NCBI GenBank assembly: GCA_035502675.1
Contig: DATJUC010000069.1
Coordinates: 1 to 5,224, forward strand
Direction: 5' to 3'
DNA: 5,224 bases
DNA from: DATJUC01 sp035502675
GTDB lineage: Bacteria > Vulcanimicrobiota > Vulcanimicrobiia > Vulcanimicrobiales > Vulcanimicrobiaceae
The notes under the pieces were generated by a model. That model saw nothing but the letters and a program-made list of their open reading frames with translations. It did not search any database and had not been told where the DNA came from. Position 1 is the first letter of the stretch; each line of letters begins with the position of its first letter. The position numbers and the translations under genes are program-made. This document shows positions 1 through 5,224 of this stretch, one piece after another.

Positions 1-23
1 CCGCCCCGGGTGGCGAGGCGTGA
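1..23 (+). CDS. C-terminal tail of an upstream gene (putative, partial)
   Basis: In the frame beginning at base 3 the sequence reads A-P-G-G-E-A and then TGA at 21-23. This stop overlaps the GTG start of the next gene in a GTGA arrangement, the typical 4-base overlap of translationally coupled operon genes. Six codons are too few to identify a product. DUF1611 genes in many bacteria lie next to an L-Ala-D/L-Glu (dipeptide) epimerase, so that is the natural guess for the missing gene, but nothing visible here proves it. The reading frame could also be open by chance. Confidence 0.35.
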
Positions 24-1102
24 ACGGGCGCTACGTCCTGGAGGGACGTCGCCACGCCGTGCTCACCGAGGGATTTCTCACGGCGCCGCACGGCAAAACG
101 GCGCACGGCGTGATTCGCTATCGGCCCGAACACGTGGCCGCGGTCATCGACTCTCAGTTCGCCGGAAAGCGCGTGTGCGACGTCGTGCCGTCGCTGCGCA
201 GCGACGCGCCGATCGTGGCATCGGTGCGGGAGGCGCTGGCGTACGGGCCGCGCTCGCTTCTGATCGGCTTTGCCACGGACGGCGGTGCGATTCCGCCGAG
301 ACTGCGCGCGCCGATCGTCGAGGCGATCGACGCCGGGCTGGACGTGATCAGCGGGCTCCACGAAGTGCTCGCCGACGATCCCGAGATCGCGGCGCGCGCG
401 GCGGGTGCGGGCGTCGAGCTCATCGACGTACGCGTGCCGCCGAGAAACATCCCGCTCTTTAGCGGAGCCGTGTATCGCGACAAGCGGGCGAAGGTATTGG
501 CCGTGGGCAGCGATTGCGCGGTCGGCAAGATGACCGCGATGCTGGAGGTCGAGCGCGCGGCGCGCGATGCCGGCGGCAAGGCGGAATTCGTCGCCACCGG
601 ACAGACCGGTATCCTCATTACCGGCAAGGGCATTGCCGTCGATCGGGTTATTTCCGACTTCGTTACCGGAGCGGCAGAACAACTCGTGCTTACGGCCGAC
701 TCCAACGCCGACGTCGTGTTGGTCGAAGGCCAGGGATCGATCTTTCATCCCGCGTACGCGCCCGTCACGTTCGGCTTACTCTACGGCTCGGCGCCCGACG
801 CGTTGCTGCTGTGTCACCGCGTGGGCCTCGAACGCGTCCTGGGTTTCGAGCAACCGATACCGAACTTGTCCGCGCTCGTGGAGATGCACGAGCGAATCCT
901 GTCGTTCGTGAAGCCGGCTCGGGTCATCGGGGTCGTCCTCGATACGTCGGCTTTGGGCCCGGAGGCTGCCCGCGCGGCAATCGCGCGGGTGGAAGAAGAG
1001 ACCGGGCTGCCGGCGGACGATCCCGTGCGCAATACCGGCGCGAAGCTGTGGCGTCTCGTCGACGGCGTCAGCAACGTTCTTCTCTCGAAGCCAACTTCTT
1101 GA
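20..1102 (+). CDS. DUF1611 family P-loop protein (DgcN-like)
   Basis: This is a cytoplasmic protein of 360 residues, the usual length for DUF1611 proteins, with no signal peptide or membrane segment. The N-terminal Rossmann-like part (about 10-150) contains TEGFL, GKTAHGVIRY, VAAVIDSQFAGK and LLIGFATDGG, followed by a DVISGLHEVL segment. The C-terminal part (about 155-350) has a P-loop, GSDCAVGKMT (G163 to T172, Lys170), then FVATGQTGI (190-198), VLVEGQGS (233-240, acidic Walker-B-like) and a closing segment with ETGLPADDPVR. This order is diagnostic of DUF1611. Some members (DgcN) are reported to N-acetylate D-glutamate in a D-Glu catabolic route that also uses an enolase-superfamily racemase, DgcA. 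Other members are uncharacterised, so the reaction here is inferred. The GTG start at 20 is chosen because it overlaps an upstream stop (GTGA); a purine-rich GGGTGG/GAGG stretch precedes it. GTG at 59 is a less likely alternative. Family assignment is firm, function moderate. Confidence 0.9.
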   Translation: MNGRYVLEGRRHAVLTEGFLTAPHGKTAHGVIRYRPEHVAAVIDSQFAGKRVCDVVPSLRSDAPIVASVREALAYGPRSLLIGFATDGGAIPPRLRAPIVEAIDAGLDVISGLHEVLADDPEIAARAAGAGVELIDVRVPPRNIPLFSGAVYRDKRAKVLAVGSDCAVGKMTAMLEVERAARDAGGKAEFVATGQTGILITGKGIAVDRVISDFVTGAAEQLVLTADSNADVVLVEGQGSIFHPAYAPVTFGLLYGSAPDALLLCHRVGLERVLGFEQPIPNLSALVEMHERILSFVKPARVIGVVLDTSALGPEAARAAIARVEEETGLPADDPVRNTGAKLWRLVDGVSNVLLSKPTS

Positions 1103-1127
1103 GGTAGGTGATAATGCGCTGTTTAAA
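1099..1127 (+). promoter_or_regulatory. Possible sigma70-like promoter for the receptor gene
   Basis: TTGAGG at 1099-1104 (4 of 6 matches to TTGACA) is followed after exactly 17 bases by TTTAAA at 1122-1127 (4 of 6 to TATAAT). Transcription would begin near 1134 and give a leader of roughly 40 bases before the preferred ATG at 1177. The site lies in a locally AT-richer stretch between two genes. Both boxes are imperfect, and sigma-factor preferences of this lineage are unknown, so the match could be chance. The receptor may instead be read through from the upstream gene. Confidence 0.28.
1101..1105 (+). promoter_or_regulatory. Shine-Dalgarno-like GAGGT before alternative start ATG 1114
   Basis: GAGGT overlaps the stop codon of the DUF1611 gene and lies 8 bases before an in-frame ATG at 1114, a good spacing. 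It could initiate a receptor form with 21 extra N-terminal residues. That form would bury the signal peptide behind a segment with rare codons (TTA, TCA, CTA), so I regard this as the secondary or an unused site. Confidence 0.3.
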
Positions 1128-1164
1128 GACGAAGTTTAGCCGGATGTCACTGCTAGCCGCCATT

Positions 1165-1168
1165 GGAG
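1165..1168 (+). promoter_or_regulatory. Ribosome binding site GGAG deciding the receptor start
   Basis: GGAG lies 8 bases before ATG 1177. The protein that starts there opens with a textbook Sec signal peptide: Arg2, Arg3, His6 and Arg7, then a hydrophobic core, then Ala-Asn-Ala. The match and spacing together favour 1177 over GTG 1108, ATG 1114, ATG 1144 and ATG 1198. Confidence 0.6.
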
Positions 1169-1176
1169 CTAACACG

Positions 1177-4100
1177 ATGCGTCGATCGGTTCATCGCATG
1201 ACGACCCTTCTTTTGATCGCACTCTTTGCGACGGCACCGCTGGTGGCGAACGCTGCCGGAACGACCGCCGTCGTCACCGGCGTCGTGAGCGCGGCTCGCG
1301 GGGCACCGCTCGGAGGCGCCACCGTCCAGCTCATCGGGCCAACTCGTCTGACGACGACGACCGACGCGCACGGCACCTATACGTTTGCGCAGGTTCCGAC
1401 CGGACTCTATTCGATGCTGGTCAGCAAGGCCGGCTATAACGTCTATCGGAACGATTCCGTAAGGGCGTTCATCGGAGAAACGACGACGATCAACGTGACC
1501 CTTGCGGAGTCGTCGTTCTCGTCGCTGCGGGTAATCGCATCGGTCGCCACAAACGAGCCGGGAACCGCGCCGATGAACACGTCGACCGCTGCGATCAACA
1601 CGATCGGCGGAACGACCTTCGAGGATCAAGGCAGCCAGCAAGTCGCGCAGGTCCTCAACGAGACGCCGGGCATCTTCACGACGCCGTATTCTCCCGGGAA
1701 CGGCAACCCGAGCAACGGTGCGTCGCCCGGCTCGGAGCAGACCCCGCAGATCCGCGGCGCGCTGCCGTACGAGACGGAGTCGCTCATCGACGGGCATCCC
1801 GTTTCGGTCGGTTCCGCAGGGACCTATTCGCCAAACCTCATCAACCCGTTCTTGCTTCAATCGGCCGAACTCGTCAAAGGTCCGGGGTCGATGCCGGTGG
1901 AGATCAACTACGCCATCAACGGCACCATTAACTACGTGACGCTCGAACCCACCGCCGAGAACAAGCAATCGGCAATGTTCGGTATCGATAAGTGGGGCGG
2001 CGTCTCGATGGGGTACAAGGCGACCGGCGAGACCACGAACCACAAGCTCGGCTACGCCTTTGGATACGTGACCGACGGCGCGCCCGGGCCGCTGCAGGGT
2101 TTCAGGTTTGAGGGCTCCCAGCTTCCGCTCGACACCGGACCGCCGGGCGGACCGTATTACGTGAACGGCCGGCAGTTGGCGATGGTGGGCAGTCCGATCG
2201 GCGAAGCCCTCGGCCCTTCCGAGTTCTCGAAGTACGCCGGCATGGGCGTCGTCTTTAACGAGCCGCTCGTCGGCTGTTGCTACACGATGGACACGGGCTA
2301 CCACTCCAACGCCGAACTCGGGAAGATCCTCTACAATTTCTCGAGCAACACGTCGCTGCAACTCTCCTACTTCGGCGGACAGTCGGTCACGGGCAACGGA
2401 GACGTGAACGCCTACGATACGTCGCTGGTCGGAAACACGGGTCTGCCGGCGTTCTCCTTCCAACCGTGCGGCAGCGCCGGCCAGGCCCTCACGTGCAACC
2501 CGCTGGCGAAGGGTACGTCCTATAATTGTGCCAGCACCAACGGCGGCCCCGCCTGCGGAAGCGCGATTCCCTTCGACCTCAGCTCGTTTAACGGGCTGGG
2601 TCAAACGTCTCTCCAGCAGAATCTGTTCCAGGGCGAGTTCCGCACGACGCTCGGCCAGACGGGAACCATTCTCGCGCGCTACTACACCGGTTCGCTCAAC
2701 AGCTACGCCGTCGAAGGATCGTCGGCGCCGCTGAACACGTCGCTCAACGCATGGGGCACGCTTCCGCTCTGTCCGGTTGGGACGACGTTCGATCCGAGTA
2801 CTCCGGTGGCCGCCGGCGGCTCGGACCCCAACGGCTGGATGTGCCTCAAGGGTAAGGGCTCGGTTCCGGCGGTAAACACGACCTTCAGCGGTCAGAACGT
2901 CTTTCTCTCAACCGCCAGCCAAGCGAATCTCTTCTACACCAACGACACGATGAGCGGCGAGACGCTGCAACTGCAGGAACAGCTCGGAGAAAACACGCTC
3001 ACGCTCGCGTACGATCGCTCCGAACAGGGGTCTTCCTCGACGGCGGACGAACCGTCGGTCGGCATCGTCGTGTACAGTCCCGTTGCAGGCTCGAAGCAGA
3101 CGTTTCAAACGATCTCGCTGCGCGGCAACTTCGTGCTCGATCCGAAGCTGCTGCTGAACATCGGCGACTACCAGCTCAACTACGTCAGCCATTATTCGAT
3201 CGATGGCGGCACGTCGTGGAACGACTCGTCGCATTCGTACAACGAGCCGCGAGCGGCGCTTAGCTGGCGACCCGACAGCGATACGATTTTTCGCCTGTCG
3301 GGCGGCGGATCGGTTGCACCGCCGTACATCAGCCTGGTCTCGTCGGGCGGTCCGACGTGGAGCCAAATCATCGGCGGGGTGCCGGCGGCCGGCTGGATAC
3401 AGAACGCAAACAACGGCGACATCAGCGCCGAGACGGCTTTCGGTTACGACCTAGGCATGGACCACCGTATTACGCGCGCGACGTCGTTCTCGGTCGATCT
3501 GTACTACACGCAGCTGCATAACCTGTTCCTGACCGAAACGTCGACGGTCACCGGCGCGGCCGCGACGGGATGTCCCAACGCGCCCTGCGAGGTCGCAAAG
3601 ACGGCGAACCTCGGTCAGGCGCGCTACGAAGGCGTCGAGTTCGCGCTGAATCACGTGCCGCAATACGGTTTCGGCTGGCGAGTCCAGGGCTCGCTGCAAC
3701 GGGCCTTCACCTACAATCTTCCGCCGTACTTCTATTGCGCCGGAACCACCGATCCCAAAACCGGGAAAACGACTCCGCCGGGGCCCGGCTGCGTCTACAA
3801 CACGAACCTCGCGGTTCTGCCCGATGCGAACTTCGGCGGCCAACCCACCGCGATATCCGGAGCGCCTAACGGCGTTGCCGGCGCCAGAGTGCCGTACACG
3901 ACCGGTTACGCCGAGCTGAACTGGCTCGGACATTACGGACAATTCTACAACCTGGGTTTGACGTACTTCGGAAACAACAATGCCTTCAACGAACCGCCGT
4001 TCGCGGTGCTTTCGGCGAACGTACGCGTCAGACTCAACGACCGCGGCACGAGAATGCAGTTCTCCGCCGACAACCTCACCGGCGCGTATTCGAACCCGTA

Positions 4101-4257
4101 CGCCGGGTTCTTCAACGGAATTCCGCTTCCGTTGGTAAGGAACGCCACGCAGACCAGCCTTACGACCGGCGAGCCGGTGCCGGTCGGGCTAGCTGCGACG
4201 GCCGCCGGTAACTACGGGCCGATGACGTTCCGCGTCATCCTGACGCAAGACCTGTAA
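1177..4257 (+). CDS. TonB-dependent outer-membrane receptor with N-terminal carboxypeptidase-regulatory-like domain
   Basis: Predicted outer-membrane active transporter of 1026 residues, powered by TonB-ExbBD. The signal peptide covers residues 1-26 (charged MRRSVHR start, core LLLIALFATAPLV, cut after ANA). Residues about 33-109 form a carboxypeptidase-regulatory-like beta-sandwich (VVTGVVSAARGAPLGGATV, then DAHGTYTFAQVPTGLYSM and SKAGY). The plug (about 133-256) has the expected signatures: QVLNETPGIF, QIRG, LIDGHPV, ELVKGPGSM and INGTINYVTLEP, the last in place of the common GVINIVTK. The segment SLRVIASV (116-123) may act as the TonB box. The rest, about 760 residues, is the beta-barrel with long loops. 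It carries twelve Cys, none in the plug, spaced as apparent pairs. The C-terminus is TFRVILTQDL, ending in Leu rather than the usual aromatic. The start at 1177 is chosen on its GGAG site and signal peptide; in-frame extension to 1114 or 1108 is possible. It sits 74 bases after the DUF1611 gene and 2 bases before the hydrolase. The ligand is unknown; siderophore uptake is not specifically indicated. Confidence 0.92.
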   Translation: MRRSVHRMTTLLLIALFATAPLVANAAGTTAVVTGVVSAARGAPLGGATVQLIGPTRLTTTTDAHGTYTFAQVPTGLYSMLVSKAGYNVYRNDSVRAFIGETTTINVTLAESSFSSLRVIASVATNEPGTAPMNTSTAAINTIGGTTFEDQGSQQVAQVLNETPGIFTTPYSPGNGNPSNGASPGSEQTPQIRGALPYETESLIDGHPVSVGSAGTYSPNLINPFLLQSAELVKGPGSMPVEINYAINGTINYVTLEPTAENKQSAMFGIDKWGGVSMGYKATGETTNHKLGYAFGYVTDGAPGPLQGFRFEGSQLPLDTGPPGGPYYVNGRQLAMVGSPIGEALGPSEFSKYAGMGVVFNEPLVGCCYTMDTGYHSNAELGKILYNFSSNTSLQLSYFGGQSVTGNGDVNAYDTSLVGNTGLPAFSFQPCGSAGQALTCNPLAKGTSYNCASTNGGPACGSAIPFDLSSFNGLGQTSLQQNLFQGEFRTTLGQTGTILARYYTGSLNSYAVEGSSAPLNTSLNAWGTLPLCPVGTTFDPSTPVAAGGSDPNGWMCLKGKGSVPAVNTTFSGQNVFLSTASQANLFYTNDTMSGETLQLQEQLGENTLTLAYDRSEQGSSSTADEPSVGIVVYSPVAGSKQTFQTISLRGNFVLDPKLLLNIGDYQLNYVSHYSIDGGTSWNDSSHSYNEPRAALSWRPDSDTIFRLSGGGSVAPPYISLVSSGGPTWSQIIGGVPAAGWIQNANNGDISAETAFGYDLGMDHRITRATSFSVDLYYTQLHNLFLTETSTVTGAAATGCPNAPCEVAKTANLGQARYEGVEFALNHVPQYGFGWRVQGSLQRAFTYNLPPYFYCAGTTDPKTGKTTPPGPGCVYNTNLAVLPDANFGGQPTAISGAPNGVAGARVPYTTGYAELNWLGHYGQFYNLGLTYFGNNNAFNEPPFAVLSANVRVRLNDRGTRMQFSADNLTGAYSNPYAGFFNGIPLPLVRNATQTSLTTGEPVPVGLAATAAGNYGPMTFRVILTQDL

Positions 4258-4259
4258 AG

Positions 4260-5224
4260 ATGATGAAGCGCTTCGCGTTCGCACTGTTGCCGGCGCTGGC
4301 GCTCGTAGCGGCAGCTCCGGCTCTCGCGGCAACGGCACCCGCAACGAAATCGGCGGGGAACGCACCCGCGATGACCGCCGCGGACCTCAACGCCTTCTAT
4401 GCGGGACTCGTGCCCTACGCGTTGCACCGCGCCGATATTCCGGGAGCCGTCATCGTCGTCGTCAAGGACGGCAAGATTCTTTTTGCCGAGGGCTACGGAT
4501 ACGCCGACGTCAAAACGAAGCGGCCGGTCGACCCGGCGACGACGATCTTCCGCCCGGGCTCGGTGTCGAAGCTCTTTACCTGGACCGCGGTCATGCAGCT
4601 GGTGCAGGCCGGCAAGATCGACCTCGACGCAGACGTGAACAAATACATCGATTTCACGATTCCGCCGTTCGAGGGCAAGCCCGTCACCATGCGCGATCTG
4701 ATGACGCATACTGGAGGGTTCGAGGAGACGGTCCGCGACCTGCTGGTCGAACGCGCCGACCAAGTGCTTCCGATCGACGTGTATTTGAAGCGCCGGCTGC
4801 CGACTCGCATCTTTCCGCCCGGCAAGATCATCGCCTATTCGAACTACGGTGCGACGCTCGCGGGGTACATCGTCCAACGCGTCTCCGGCGAGCGATTCGA
4901 GGACTACATCGCAAAGCATATCCTCGATCCTTTGCAGATGCGCTATTCGACGTTCGAGCAGCCGCTGCCGCCGAGGCTGGCACCGTTGGCGGCGACGGGA
5001 TACCTCGACGCCTCGCAGGGCAAGACCAAGCCGTTCGAGTTCGTCGACACGGCCCCGGCGGGAGCGTCGAGTTCGACGGGCATCGACATGGCGCACTTCA
5101 TGCTCGCGTATCTGGACGGCGGAACCTACGACGGCTATCAGCTGCTCGAGCCCGCGACCATCAAAGAGATGTGGACGCCGCAGGTCGCGCCCGAACCGGG
5201 CCTCCCGAGTTTCGATCTGGGCTT
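4260..5224 (+). CDS. Exported serine hydrolase, class C beta-lactamase / penicillin-binding-protein fold (3' end outside window)
   Basis: The window holds 321 codons plus 2 bases of a gene that runs off the right edge. Residues 1-23 are a Sec signal peptide (MMKR, then an Ala/Leu core ending PALA), followed by an Ala/Thr/Pro-rich linker, so the enzyme is probably periplasmic or envelope-attached. The catalytic fold begins near residue 55 with IPGAVIVVVKDGKILFAEGYGYAD. The nucleophile motif SxxK is S101-V-S-K104 (context PGSVSKLF), the family motif RDLMTHTGGF is at 145-154, and the second catalytic motif YxN is Y193-S-N195. PAGASSSTGIDMAHFM near 275-290 is also typical. The third motif (HxG/KTG) is expected beyond the window. 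Members include D-aminopeptidases, DD-peptidases, esterases and class C beta-lactamases; sequence alone does not choose, but a peptidase or esterase role is more likely than antibiotic resistance. ATG 4260 begins 2 bases after the receptor stop with only a weak AAAG-type ribosome site, suggesting coupled translation; ATG 4263 is equally possible. Confidence 0.9.
   Translation, partial: MMKRFAFALLPALALVAAAPALAATAPATKSAGNAPAMTAADLNAFYAGLVPYALHRADIPGAVIVVVKDGKILFAEGYGYADVKTKRPVDPATTIFRPGSVSKLFTWTAVMQLVQAGKIDLDADVNKYIDFTIPPFEGKPVTMRDLMTHTGGFEETVRDLLVERADQVLPIDVYLKRRLPTRIFPPGKIIAYSNYGATLAGYIVQRVSGERFEDYIAKHILDPLQMRYSTFEQPLPPRLAPLAATGYLDASQGKTKPFEFVDTAPAGASSSTGIDMAHFMLAYLDGGTYDGYQLLEPATIKEMWTPQVAPEPGLPSFDLG

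Noticed and set aside
154..705. Open frame of 183 codons on the minus strand, antisense to the DUF1611 gene
   Set aside because: It is a Ser/Thr/Ala-rich shadow of the P-loop gene with no domain signature and no convincing upstream ribosome site.
1110..1115. GATAAT resembling a -10 box
   Set aside because: No acceptable -35 element occurs 16-18 bases upstream; the TTGAGG/TTTAAA pair nearby has better geometry.
1108..1176. N-terminal extension of the receptor to GTG 1108 or ATG 1114
   Set aside because: It would put 21-23 residues with rare codons before a complete signal peptide; ATG 1177 has a well-spaced GGAG. Kept only as an alternative.
1103..1176. Possible terminator or riboswitch in the gap before the receptor gene
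   Set aside because: Only a short GCTAGC palindrome is visible. There is no GC-rich stem followed by a T-run, and the gap is too short for a known riboswitch class that I could recognise.
1153..2604. Long open frame of 483 codons on the minus strand, antisense to the receptor gene
   Set aside because: Its translation is Arg-rich and low in recognisable domains, as expected for the antisense of GC-rich coding sequence. The plus strand carries clear signal peptide, regulatory-domain and plug motifs across the same bases.
4212..5096. Open frame of 294 codons on the minus strand, antisense to the serine hydrolase
   Set aside because: It has an Arg/Asp/Val-rich composition with no motif, and it overlaps unmistakable SxxK and YxN motifs on the plus strand; treated as a shadow.
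4260..5224. True class C beta-lactamase (antibiotic resistance gene)
   Set aside because: The SVSK and YSN contexts and the THTGGF and PAGASSS segments fit the broad serine-hydrolase family. The context is metabolic rather than resistance-related, and there is no ampR-like regulator in the window.

Overview
The window is GC-rich, about 60% by eye, and all its genes lie on the plus strand. It holds two complete genes, a third cut by the right edge, and probably the last codons of a fourth at the left edge. A TonB-dependent outer-membrane receptor and exported proteins with ordinary Sec signal peptides point to a diderm (Gram-negative) bacterium. The receptor architecture (carboxypeptidase-regulatory-like domain, then plug, then a very large loop-rich barrel) and the overall protein style recall uncultured Candidatus Eremiobacterota (WPS-2) or Acidobacteriota-type genomes. 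That placement is an impression, because the window has no rRNA or other marker gene.

Layout, left to right. Positions 1-23 look like the end of an upstream gene whose TGA overlaps the next start (GTGA). Positions 20-1102 encode a DUF1611/DgcN-type P-loop protein of 360 residues. A short, more AT-rich leader follows (about 1103-1176), with a possible sigma70-like promoter and two Shine-Dalgarno-like sites. Positions 1177-4257 encode a 1026-residue TonB-dependent receptor. After a gap of 2 bases, 4260-5224 encodes the N-terminal 321 residues of an exported serine hydrolase of the class C beta-lactamase/penicillin-binding-protein fold. There is no gene-free stretch longer than 300 bases, and I saw no RNA gene, mobile element, CRISPR array or substantial DNA repeat.

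How the genes may work together. DUF1611 proteins are linked to D-glutamate metabolism and often sit beside enolase-superfamily dipeptide epimerases. Class C-type serine hydrolases often act on peptides containing D-amino acids, and TonB-dependent receptors import scarce large solutes. One coherent reading is a scavenging locus for cell-wall-derived or other D-amino-acid peptides: uptake across the outer membrane, periplasmic hydrolysis, then cytoplasmic handling of D-Glu or acidic dipeptides. This is inference from family knowledge and gene order. Neither the receptor's ligand nor the hydrolase's substrate can be read from the sequence.
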